DNA from: Hydractinia symbiolongicarpus
Lineage: Eukaryota; Cnidaria; Hydrozoa; Anthoathecata; Hydractiniidae
Direction: 5' to 3'
Length of the DNA stretch: 64,000 bases
Assembly (NCBI RefSeq): GCF_029227915.1
Contig: NC_079876.1
Span: 13,020,001 to 13,084,000 of the forward strand
The notes below the pieces were generated by a model. The model ran no database searches. It had not been told where the DNA came from and saw only the letters and a list, made by a program, of their open reading frames with translations. The translations under genes and the position numbers were made by a program. This document shows, in pieces, positions 49,597 to 60,689 of this stretch; position 1 is the first letter of the stretch, and every line of letters begins with the position of its first letter.

Positions 49597-50910
49597 ATGT
49601 AAGGATGATGAGATGAACCATTTATACACATTAATTTTAAATCCTGATAACACATATGAGGTACGCATTGATGGTTCAAAGGTAGAGTCTGGCTCGTTAG
49701 AAGCTGATTGGGACTTTTTAGAGCCGAAAAAAATTAAAGATCCAGAAGCTAAGAAACCTGACGACTGGGTAGATAATGCAAAAATGGATGATCCAGAAGA
49801 TAAAAAACCAGAAGATTACGGCAAACCAGAATTGATCCCTGACCCAGATGCAAAGAAACCTGAAGACTGGGATGATGAGGAAGACGGTGAATGGGAACCA
49901 CCAATGATCAACAACCCCGAATATAAGGTTTGTTTGTAATTTTTGTTATATCCATAATGTTCACCCAGAGAGGGAAGGATGAGGGTCATATAATAATAAA
50001 TGAAAGTTCAGGGTTGGGTCTATTTACAGTGTTTAATTTTTGTGGAGTGTCGTCTGAAATACGTAAGTACAAGTGGTATGCAAAACGCCAACATTAATAT
50101 TTTCTTTTCGACATAGGGTGAATGGAAGCCAAAACAAATTGACAATCCTGCATACAAAGGAGAATGGGTCCACCCAGAAATTGATAACCCAGCTTATGTA
50201 GCAGACAAGGACCTATACAAATATCCAGACAATGCTTTCGTTGGATTTGAGTTATGGCAGGTATGTTACCAGTTAAATAATTAATGCGATTCTGGGTGCC
50301 TCAGTATTTTTGTCAGTCTAAACATTTGCACGTGCTTTTCAGGTCAAATCTGGTACCATCTTTGATAACATCATTGTGACCGACGATGTTGCAGAGGCGG
50401 AAGCATTTGCTAAGGAAACATTTGAAAAAACGAAAGAAGAGGAAAAAGCAATGAAAGAGAAATTAGATGAAGAAGAAAGGAAGAAACAAGAAGAAGAGGA
50501 TGCTAAACGTAAGAAGGAAGAGGAAGAAAAAGAAAAGAAAGAGGATGATAAAGATGATGAGGAGGAAGAAGAGGTAAATTATTTGAAACCTTACAGATAT
50601 TTTCATGTTGTTAATAGTAAGAGTTAAGCTATTCAATAACCATCACAAAAGTTTTTTTGTATAAAAAAGTGTACCTGTTCTTTTTATCACCAGTATAATG
50701 ACCAGTAATTAAATCCAAAATTTTGTTAAAATTGTTACAATCACGACATTTAGTGACATTTTGTCCCTGCGCAATGTTAACGAAGTTAAGGGTGATACAT
50801 ACATCTCATGTATGTACCGTTTTTCTTTATAGGAGGAAGAAGAAGAACCTAGTGAAGACAAAAAGACCGAAGATTCAACAGAAGAAAAAGAAGTGAAAGA
50901 CGAACTATAA
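49597..50910 (+). pseudogene. 5'-truncated calreticulin copy 2
   Basis: Exons 3-6 of calreticulin are repeated at 49597-49927, 50117-50260, 50343-50573 and 50833-50910 with intact splice sites and reading frame through KDEL. Exons 1 and 2 (signal peptide and most of the lectin domain) and the ERSE promoter are absent. The coding sequence differs from copy 1 by one seen replacement: Asp to Gly in the second type-A repeat (PEDYD becomes PEDYG). An ATG at 49430, in what is intron in copy 1, is in frame with exon 3 with no stop between, so a 316-residue chimeric frame without signal peptide is possible. Without a promoter or signal peptide it is most likely a pseudogene, though very young. Confidence 0.9.
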
Positions 50911-52293
50911 TAAGCAAATAGTTATAAGATGAATTTTTACAATTTTTAGAACATAGTTTTACGAAATATCTTAAATCAAGACGCATCAGATAACTTATTT
51001 GAATCACGTTTTAGTTTCGTCGTCGTAGTAGTTTTGTCGGCTATGTCACCTGTGTATGTTTCAATGTGCTTGTATTTATAAAATAATTCCGTTCTGTACA
51101 CCTTTTCACAAAGAAAAACAAAATAGACCAAACAATTTCGTTTTACTTGTGCATCCCTTTTTATCAATACGGTCTGGAAAATGGAGCATTTTTCTTACAT
51201 TTAAAGGAGAGGCCACCAAAAAACTATTTTGTGACAGCCAAGTTTTCAGCGAGAGAAAAATATTTCTAAATCCTAAAATCTGCTAAGATAACTACTATAA
51301 TATGCCAAATAAAAAACTATATTCACTATATTCTTTTACTTGAGATAACCATGAATATTTTAGGTACTATGGTAGTAACAGCTTTTTATAACCTTCGTTT
51401 AAACTTCTCTGAACTAAAGAAATAGCTATCATAACCAACAACAATATTTCTTCATGTTTTAGTCCCTTTTCCACGACATATTACCAACTTCGAACGATAG
51501 TTTTTTTTTCATGAGATGGTGCCAAATTTAAATATATAGACCGGTAACCTTCAACAACAAATCGAACATGCAATGTGTTGTTCAACATTTTTCCCATTTT
51601 GATCTTCAAGTTTTTCTTATTAAATCACTTTGTGAACATTGACTCCGTGACCATCACAATAAATAGAAAGTATCCCATTGTTTTTTAATTTAGTCACCCG
51701 TTTGACAAATGCGTGAAAATACTCAATTATAAATAAATCAGCACTCACAAAAATGTAAACAAAATGATCTATGGTTTATAGTTATAGTTTATGGAGCAAG
51801 CCAATCAGTCTGGTCTTTAAAATCAACACTTATCATAAACCTTTATTCCGCCGCCGCAGCGCAGTTCGCCTCTCCTTTAATGGAAGCCGTTCATTTTTCT
51901 CTTCTCATTGAAATTTTTGTTCTTTGTTGAATTTGTACCTTTTCCAAAAATAATATTTTCCTTTTTAGGGATGCGGGGGAATAATTCACGAGGCATCTGG
52001 CGGGAATAAACAAAACAGAATAAGTTTCTGCTGCAGGCTTCCTCCCCTAAAGGAAAATCTCTCTGATCAACTCGAAAATTAGTTATCGAACTGTAAACAT
52101 TAAACTTCTATCTGACATAATCAGTTTTGTTTTACTAGCTTAGAAGGTTCAAATTGGTGTTATGAAACGTTTCCTTTAACCTTTCAGGGTTAGTGGCAGC
52201 AGCATCTGCTGCAAGAAGGCTTGGATAATATTAGGCTAACGTTGTCCCCGAGATAAAAAAAAAACGTAAAAAGGTCTCGGGACGATGTTAATA

Positions 52294-52566
52294 TAAGGGG
52301 GATTTTCACGAAGCGAATTGAACGGCGAATTCGCTTTTTAATTTTCACGACAAAATAAATTAGACGTCAAATTCATTGTTTACATTGGTTAACTGCGTTC
52401 TGATTGGTCGAAAACTATCAGTGAAACCTTTAGCCTCAAAAAAGTAGGAACTGTTTCTACCTTTCAGCGAAGCGAGTATTTGGATGCAAAATCATAACAA
52501 ACAAAACTGCGCATGCTCAGATACAAAATTCGCCGCTCAATTCGCTTCGTGACCTCCCCCCCTTAA
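52294..52566. mobile_element. MITE, unit 2 copy
   Basis: Identical in layout to the copy at 46837, shifted by 5457 bases. It shares the altered right end 'gacctcccccc', so it was copied with the unit and did not transpose. Confidence 0.65.
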
Positions 52567-53282
52567 GGCTTAAAAGAACGCTAGACTTATGACGCAACCC
52601 TATAATTTACTCCAAAATATTAAAATTAAAAAATTTACGGGGTGAAAAATTGTCACTGCGTAGGAAAACCACATTCCAATAAACTTTTTCGCATTTGACA
52701 TTAAAAAGACGCAATAAAATTTTTCGCGCCTACTCCATGGCCCTGGAAGGAGAATGAATGCATATCATCTAGAAGGATAGATATAATATAATTTGCTCGA
52801 CACCGTGTGCTAGAGTTTTCGGACAAGTGTCCCCTTTCTACAGGCGAAGAGTCGCTAGACATCATATTAATAGTCGAAGTAAACGCTGTTTTTTAGAACC
52901 AGTAAGACCTAAGGCCTGGTCTTATTTTTTGGCTTAATTTTCTCTGCCTGATTTTTTCTTATTTTCTACCCAGTAATACCAACACATTACATAATTTAGC
53001 GTTTTTTTGTTCTTATTTATAAAAAGCGTTTTTGTAGCTGATGCAACCTTATAATAATGTCCATAAACAATCGCTTTAATATGAATGTCGCAGATATTGT
53101 GGGTGAGAAATATCGAGCGCCGCTTGAGAGAATTGGTATGGTGGATTACTCTTATTTAGGGAAAGTTATTCTCAGATTTATAATCGATGATTCTTGTAAA
53201 AGTTGATGCTTGTGTTCTTATAAAATGTTTTTTAGAATCAAAAAGCGAGAGTTAAATTATAGTATTTCTGGTTGCAGGTTTG

Positions 53283-53629
53283 TCAGAAAACAAACCCAAT
53301 CACAAATGGAGAAAACAAACCCTATCACAAATGCAGAAAAACAAACCCAATCACAATGTAGAAAACAAACCCAATCACAAATGCAGAAAAACAAACCCAA
53401 TCACAATGCAGAAAACAAACCCAATCACAAATGCAGAAAAACAAACCCAATCACAATGCAGAAAACAAACCCAATCACAAATGCAGAAAAACAAACCCAA
53501 TCACAATGCAGAAAACAAACCCAATCACAATGCAGAAAACAAACCCAATCACAATGCAGAAAACAAACCCAATCACAAATGCAGAAAACAAACCTAATCA
53601 CAATGCAGAAAAACAAACCTAATCAATTT
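53283..53629 (+). repeat. Minisatellite, 19/25-bp type, unit 2
   Basis: Same array, length and variant order as at 47826-48172. Confidence 0.9.
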
Positions 53630-54320
53630 ATAATTTTAGTTGCTTTGTTTAAAAATAGATTCCCACCCAGAATTAGTTTTGCCATCGGTTTCTGCATCTT
53701 CACCAATGTACCGATTTTGCTACCACATAACAATCTTTTACCATGCTATATTGAGCCTATAAAAGACAGAGCCGTTGGCAACCTTTTCAATTTTGTAATG
53801 ACTTCATTCACAGTCGTGAACACTCCACCTGTTTCAGCACAAGGTAAAAAAAAGAAGAAAGCTGTCACTTTAGGACTGTAGGAAATAACGATATTAGAGA
53901 AACTTTTAGCATGGAAAAAAGAAAGAAACAAGCAAAAATCCGAGATACTTTTACGCCTCTAACTTTTGATCGCATATAATTTTGTAACAGCATGTTGTAT
54001 CTTGTGTACAACAATCGATATACGTTCTGTTTCTAAATGTGTTATTGATGCTTTATATCTGAATCTAAGTGATCATAATACACAACAATAGATTGTGATT
54101 TATTTAAAATAATAACCGCCGTATGAAATTTCATTTCGTGAAATCTTCATAAAGTCTACAGATTAATACCGTATTTTCAAATCTATTTTATCTACTTTAT
54201 TGCTCGGTCGAAGACCTATAATGGCCTTTTTAATCTGCTGGCTCGACAAACCGGATGTGTATTTTTGCAACTTCATGTATTTAGTATGTCTATAAGTATC
54301 TTTTCAATACTACCTAGACT

Positions 54321-54870
54321 ATGAGTGTCACCTTGAATGCCGACGGTGAGAATATCGGTGACCAAAAAAAAAACGGGATGTGAATCAAACAAAACAAGAG
54401 GGCGTGAGTCGTACAGCTAAGAAGAAAGTGAGTCCAATTACAAAAAAAAGTGTGAACTCGAAAAAAATGATGGGAACCATAGCCGTAAGAGAAATGGTAA
54501 AAATGAGGTTCTTTCTAAAAATCGTGGAAAATCAAAGAAAGAAAGAAGAAGAATAGCACGAAAAAGAAAAAGAGGACTCGTCCTTCTTTAACCAGCTCAT
54601 CCTTGTCATCCAATAGCTCATCATCTTCCGACAATTCTGATGATACAGAATTTGAGAATCCAAGTAATAAAACACCAAGATACGACCGATTCAACAAGAA
54701 AAGAGGGAAAGCATTGGTAGCTTCCTAAAAATATGAAAAACTATGTCAATGATGCTTTGACATCCACCGTGGATAACGAGGTTCTAAAGGATTCAATTTT
54801 AGCTGAACCCCTAGTCCCTGACAACATTAGGGACCCCGAAATACTGGATTCCTACATGAAGGATATCCTT
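54321..54870 (+). pseudogene. DIRS-like gag relic, unit 2
   Basis: Copy of the relic at 48864 with the same frame breaks and one visible replacement (DTDFE becomes DTEFE). It ends at the junction with unit 3. Confidence 0.35.
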
Positions 54871-55053
54871 TAGGACTCTCTAAGCCATGGCCCTTCCTGG
54901 AAATAATAGACACAGTATATCTCTCGATATTTGTGAGGCTAGCCATGTAAAATATGCACATTATCTATCTATTAATTTACATAACACAAAAAGTGGAGAT
55001 ACTATGTTAAGGTTGCAACATCTGAAAACTGATTATATATTATTTTTGTACAG

Positions 55054-56367
55054 ATGTAAGGATGATGAGATGAACCATTTATACACATTAATTTTAAATC
55101 CTGATAACACATATGAGGTACGCATTGATGGTTCAAAGGTAGAGTCTGGCTCGTTAGAAGCTGATTGGGACTTTTTAGAGCCGAAAAAAATTAAAGATCC
55201 AGAAGCTAAGAAACCTGACGACTGGGTAGATAATGCAAAAATGGATGATCCAGAAGATAAAAAACCAGAAGATTACGACAAACCAGAATTGATCCCTGAC
55301 CCAGATGCAAAGAAACCTGAAGACTGGGATGATGAGGAAGACGGTGAATGGGAACCACCAATGATCAACAACCCCGAATATAAGGTTTGTTTGTAATTTT
55401 TGTTATATCCATAATGTTCACCCAGAGAGGGAAGGATGAGGGTCATATAATAATAAATGAAAGTTCAGGGTTGGGTCTATTTACAGTGTTTAATTTTTGT
55501 GGAGTGTCGTCTGAAATACGTAAGTACAAGTGGTATGCAAAACGCCAACATTAATATTTTCTTTTCGACATAGGGTGAATGGAAGCCAAAACAAATTGAC
55601 AATCCTGCATACAAAGGAGAATGGGTCCACCCAGAAATTGATAACCCAGCTTATGTAGCAGACAAGGACCTATACAAATATCCAGACAATGCTTTCGTTG
55701 GATTTGAGTTATGGCAGGTATGTTACCAGTTAAATAATTAATGCGATTCTGGGTGCCTCAGTATTTTTGTCAGTCTAAACATTTGCACGTGCTTTTTAGG
55801 TCAAATCTGGTACCATCTTTGATAACATCATTGTGACCGACGATGTTGCAGAGGCGGAAGCATTTGCTAAGGAAACATTTGAAAAAACGAAAGAAGAGGA
55901 AAAAGCAATGAAAGAGAAATTAGATGAAGAAGAAAGGAAGAAACAAGAAGAAGAGGATGCTAAACGTAAGAAGGAAGAGGAAGAAAAAGAAAAGAAAGAG
56001 GATGATAAAGATGATGAGGAGGAAGAAGAGGTAAATTATTTGAAACCTTACAGATATTTTCATGTTGTTAATAGTAAGAGTTAAGCTATTCAATAACCAT
56101 CACAAAAGTTTTTTTGTATAAAAAAGTGTACCTGTTCTTTTTATCACCAGTATAATGACCAGTAATTAAATCCAAAATTTTGTTAAAATTGTTACAATCA
56201 CGACATTTAGTGACATTTTGTCCCTGCGCAATGTTAACGAAGTTAAGGGTGATACATACATCTCATGTATGTACCGTTTTTCTTTATAGGAGGAAGAAGA
56301 AGAACCTAGTGAAGACAAAAAGACCGAAGATTCAACAGAAGAAAAAGAAGTGAAAGACGAACTATAA
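55054..56367 (+). pseudogene. 5'-truncated calreticulin copy 3
   Basis: Exons 3-6 at 55054-55384, 55574-55717, 55800-56030 and 56290-56367. Coding text matches copy 1, including the Asp that copy 2 has lost. The acceptor of exon 5 reads TAG instead of CAG, still a legal acceptor. As in copy 2, exons 1-2, the signal peptide and the ERSE are missing, and an in-frame ATG at 54887 precedes exon 3. It is probably not translated as an ER protein. Confidence 0.9.
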
Positions 56368-57534
56368 TAAGCAAATAGTTATAGGATGAATTTTTACAAT
56401 TTTTAGAACATAGTTTTACGAAATATCTTAAATCAAGACGCATCAGATAACTTATTTGAATCACGTTTTAGTTTCGTCGTCGTAGTAGTTTTGTCGGCTA
56501 TGTCACCTGTGTATGTTTCAATGTGCTTGTATTTATAAAATAATTCCGTTCTGTACACCTTTTCACAAAGAAAAACAAAATAGACCAAACAATTTCGTTT
56601 TACTTGTGCATCCCTTTTTATCAATACGGTCTGGAAAATGGAGCATTTTTCTTACATTTAAAGGAGAGGCCACCAAAAAACTATTTTGTGACAGCCAAGT
56701 TTTCAGCGAGAGAAAAATATTTCTAAATCCTAAAATCTGCTAAGATAACTACTATAATATGCCAAATAAAAAACTATATTCACTATATTCTTTTACTTGA
56801 GATAACCATGAATATTTTAGGTACTATGGTAGTAACAGCTTTTTATAACCTTCGTTTAAACTTCTCTGAACTAAAGAAATAGCTATCATAACCAACAACA
56901 ATATTTCTTCATGTTTTAGTCCCTTTTCCACGACATATTACCAACTTCGAACGATAGTTTTTTTTTCATGAGATGGTGCCAAATTTAAATATATAGTCCG
57001 GTAACCTTCAACAACAAATCGAACATGCAATGTGTTGTTCAACATTTTTCCCATTTTGATCTTCAAGTTTTTCTTATTAAATCACTTTGTGAACATTGAC
57101 TCCGTGACCATCACAATAAATAGAAAGTATCCCATTGTTTTTTAATTTAGTCACCCGTTTGACAAATGCGTGAAAATACTCAATTATAAATAAATCAGCA
57201 CTCACAAAAATGTAAACAAAATGATCTATGGTTTATAGTTATAGTTTATGGAGCAAGCCAATCAGTCTGGTCTTTAAAATCAACACTTATCATAAACCTT
57301 TATTCCGCCGCCGCAGCGCAGTTCGCCTCTCCTTTAATGGAAGCCGTTCATTTTTCTCTTCTCATTGAAATTTTTGTTCTTTGTTGAATTTGTACCTTTT
57401 CCAAAAATAATATTTTCCTTTTTAGGGATGCGGGGGAATAATTCACGAGGCATCTGGCGGGAATAAACAAAACAGAAAAAGTTTCTGCTGCAGGCTTCCT
57501 CCCCTAAAGGAAAATCTCTCTGATCAACTCGAAA

Positions 57535-57638
57535 TATTTATTAAGCCAACCGTTTTGAAGTAATCGGGCATATACACAGGTAAGTTTGAGGTCACGTGGT
57601 TTTAAGTTTTTAATGAGTATAAATGCGCTCACATGTCA
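57535..57638 (+). other. 104-bp segment found only in unit 3
   Basis: Present between 'aactcgaaa' and 'aattagttatcg', which are adjacent in units 1 and 2. It contains a palindromic CACGTG (57593-57598) and, 20 bases on, TATAAA (57618-57623). Whether it is an insertion here or a deletion in the others cannot be told from the window. Confidence 0.6.
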
Positions 57639-57838
57639 ATTAGTTATCGAACTGTAAACATTAAACTTCTATCTGACATAATCACTTTTGTTTTACTAGC
57701 TTAGAAGGTTCAAATTGGTGTCATGAAACGTTTCCTTTAACCTTCCAGGGTTAGTGGCAGCAAGAAGGCTTAGATAATATTAGGCCAACGTTGTCTCCGA
57801 GATAAAAAAAACGTAAAAAGGTCTCGGGACGATGTTAA

Positions 57839-58104
57839 TGTAAGAGGGATTTTCACGAAGCGAATTGAACGGCGAATTCGCTTTTTAATTTTCACGACAA
57901 AATAAATTAGACGTCAAATTCATTGTTTACATTGGTTAACTGCGTTCTGATTGGTCGAAAACTATCAGCGAACCTTTAGCCGCGAAAAAGTAGGAACTCT
58001 TTCTGTATTTGGATGCAAAATCATAACAAACAAAACTGCGCATGCTCAGATACAATTCGCCGTCGAATTCGCCGCTCAATTCGCTTCGTGAAAATCCCCC
58101 TTAA
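57839..58104. mobile_element. MITE, unit 3 copy, best-preserved ends
   Basis: Left end 'taagagggattttcacgaag', right end 'cttcgtgaaaatccccctta': the right inverted repeat is intact here, whereas units 1 and 2 share a changed right end. The near-terminal 'cgccgtcgaattcgccgctc' is also longer. Confidence 0.7.
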
Positions 58105-58242
58105 GGCTTAAAAGAACGCTAGACTTATGACGCAACCCTATAATTTACTCCAAAATATTAAAATTAAAAAATTGACGGGGTGTAAAGTTGTCACTGCGTA
58201 GGAAAACCACGTTCCAATAAACTTCTAGAAGGATAGATATAA

Positions 58243-58327
58243 CAAACCCAATCACAATGTAGAAAACAAACCCAATCACAATGCAGAAAACAAACCCAAT
58301 CACAATGCAGAAAAACATACCTAATCA
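58243..58327 (+). repeat. Short minisatellite, unit 3
   Basis: Three to four copies of 'aaacccaatcacaatgcaga' only, compared with about 15 in units 1 and 2. This is either the pre-expansion state or a contraction. Confidence 0.85.
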
Positions 58328-59021
58328 ATCTATAATTTTAGTTGCTTTGTTTAAAAATAGATTCCCACCCAGAATTAGTTTTGACATCGGTTTCTGCATC
58401 TTCACCAATGTACCGATTTTGCTACCACATAACAATCTTTTACCATGTTATATTGAGCATGTAAAAGACAGAGCCGTTGGCAACTTTTTCAATTTTGTAA
58501 TGCCTTCATCCACAGTCGTGAACACTCCACCTGTTTCAGCACAAGATAAAAAAAGAAGAAAGCTGCGACTTTAGGACTGTAGGAAATAACGATATTAGAG
58601 AAATTTTTAGTATGGAAAAAAGAAAGAAACAAACAAAAATCCGAGGTACTTTTACGCCTCTAACTTTCGATCGCATATAATTTTGTAACAGCATGTTGTA
58701 TCTTGTGTACAACAATCGATATACGTTCTGTTTCTAAATGTGTTATTGATGCTTTTTGTCTGGACCTAAGTGATCATAATACACAACAGTAGATTGTGTT
58801 TTATTTAAAGTAATAACCGCCGTATGAAATTTCATTTCGTGAAATCTTCATAAAGTCTACAGATTAATACCGTATTTTCAAATTTATTTTATCTACATTA
58901 ATGCTCGGTCGAAGACTTATAATGGCCTTTTCAATCTGCTCGATTGACAAACCGGATGTGTATTTTTGCAACTTCATGTATTTGGTATGTCTATAAGTGT
59001 CTTTTCAATACTACCTAGACT

Positions 59022-60000
59022 ATGAGTGTCACCTTGAATGTCGACGGTGAGAATATCGGTGACAAAAAAAAACGGAATGTGAATCAAACAAAACAAAAGG
59101 ACGTGAGTCGTACAGCTAAGAAGGAAGTGAGTCCAATTACAAAAAAAAGTGTGAACTCGAAAAAAATGATGGGAACCATAGCCGTAAGAGAAATGGTAAA
59201 AATGAGGTTCTTTCTAAAAATCGTGGAAAATCAAAGAAAGAAAGAAGAAGAATAGCAAGAAAAAGAAAAAGAGATCTCGTTCTTCTTTAACCAGCTCATC
59301 CTTGTCATCCAGTAGCTCATCATCTTCCGACAATTCTGATGATACAGACTTTGAGAATCCAAGTAATAAAACATGACCGATTCAACAAGAAAAGAGGGAA
59401 AGTATTGGTAGCTTCCTAAAAATATGAAAAACTATGTCAATGATGCTTTGACATCCAACGCGGATAACGAGGTTCTAAAGGATTCAATTTTAGCTGAACA
59501 CCTAGTCCCCGACAACATTAGGGACCCCGAAATACTGGATTCCTACATGAAGGATATCCTTTTTGAAAGGGGATTGGGGTTTGTGGTCAAGCATGACAAT
59601 GGCCTCAATAGCTAGCAAAGGGTGTTGAACGTTCTACACTAACTAGTATTTAGGCCGAAATTATCAGTGCGAGGGACAATCCAGGGGAAAGTAAACTGGT
59701 TCTGCCAGATGTACTCAGAAATATAAAACAGTGCAGTACTATGTCTTGCATTCACTATACAAAAAACTAAGAAAGTCAAGTCAGTATTGAAAGAAAATAT
59801 GTAGACCTTGTCACAGGTTGGCGCATTGTTTGGGATTTCTTTCGAGAAACACCTCAGAGCCTTATTAAAACAGTTGCGGCAAGGTAACAATGTGTTTTAG
59901 CAGCAACAGCAACCCTTTCGAAGGAACCCGAGGCGAAGTAGTTTTAACCAGCAGGGACATTTCTACCGTTCAAATTCCTCTTTAAGGTCCGGAGTATACA
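59022..60000 (+). pseudogene. DIRS-like gag relic, unit 3, uncut copy
   Basis: The least broken copy. It has an open frame starting MSVTLNVDGENIGDKKKRN (59022-59255), a Ser-rich stretch and DNSDDTDFENPSNK in another frame, then MKNYVNDALTSNADNEVLKD, LVPDNIRDPEILDSYMKDIL and FERGLGFVVKHD (59424-59615). Beyond the point where units 1 and 2 stop, the relic continues, with pieces such as KLVLPDVLRNIKQCSTMSC (about 59694). Its order of a basic region, an acidic/Ser tract and a helical region resembles the gag-like ORF of DIRS-type retrotransposons. There are multiple frameshifts and no tyrosine recombinase or RT nearby. The family call is tentative. Confidence 0.4.
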
Positions 60001-60688
60001 CCAACAGCAACAACATCAAAAGAGATAACTATCAACTTTTAACACAAAGAGGTGAGCAATTTATCTCATTTGTTTTCAATATTACTCTGTATGATATACG
60101 ATATTAATCTGTGGATCTTATGAAAATTTCACGAAACGCACATAAAATTCTGTAATTTCTGTGTAACTTGTGTTTTTATTAATCTGTTCGCGCTCCATTA
60201 TATTTGCGACACATCATCCGACAATCGCAAATGTTATAAGGAACATGGTACTTTTGTCACTATGAAGGGATAAGAACTGATTTAATATGCAATTTTGAGT
60301 ATTCTTGCCTACTTATTTTTTATTGTTTGAGATTGTTATTGAAGAAAAAAACAAAATTTGCCTAATCAAGGCTTTTATTCAGTCCTCCATGTAGGTCATT
60401 TTTAAAAAACACATCTTAAATGAAGAAAATAATTGTATTTTTCTGACGTGTGTAAGCATTTTTCAAAAATTATGTAAAAATTTAGGACTTACTGGCTAGC
60501 AACCTTCCAGAGTAACACAATAAACACGAATAAAAATTGAAAATTAAAGAAGAATTTTTTTAACTCAAGCTAACTTGATTTCACGTGTTTATAAAAAATA
60601 GTCCTTAAAGTCCGTGGACAAATATACGGGTCCGTCCTTTATATATTGCATTTTGTGTTACCATAGCACTACTTTTTCTGGAATACGA
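60001..60688. other. No recognisable gene
   Basis: AT-rich spacer. No family-like frames. Confidence 0.4.
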
Positions 60689-60689
60689 T

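Larger units (their letters stand above)
49414..54870 (+). repeat. Tandem duplication, unit 2 (5457 bp), mosaic
   Basis: Same content as unit 1. Variants in the left part match unit 3 ('gttaacgaag', 'aaatcaagacg', an 'atagacc' insertion at 51123, 'ggcatctggcg'). To the right of about 52,080 it matches unit 1 (long minisatellite, no 104-bp insertion). The switch lies between about 52,000 and 52,078. Confidence 0.95.
54871..59562 (+). repeat. Tandem duplication, unit 3 (4692 bp)
   Basis: Shorter than units 1 and 2. It lacks about 550 bases corresponding to 47280-47820, has only a short minisatellite, and carries 104 extra bases (57535-57638). Its right end continues as 'ggatatcctttttgaaagg' into unique sequence, which marks the ancestral right breakpoint. 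Confidence 0.92.
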
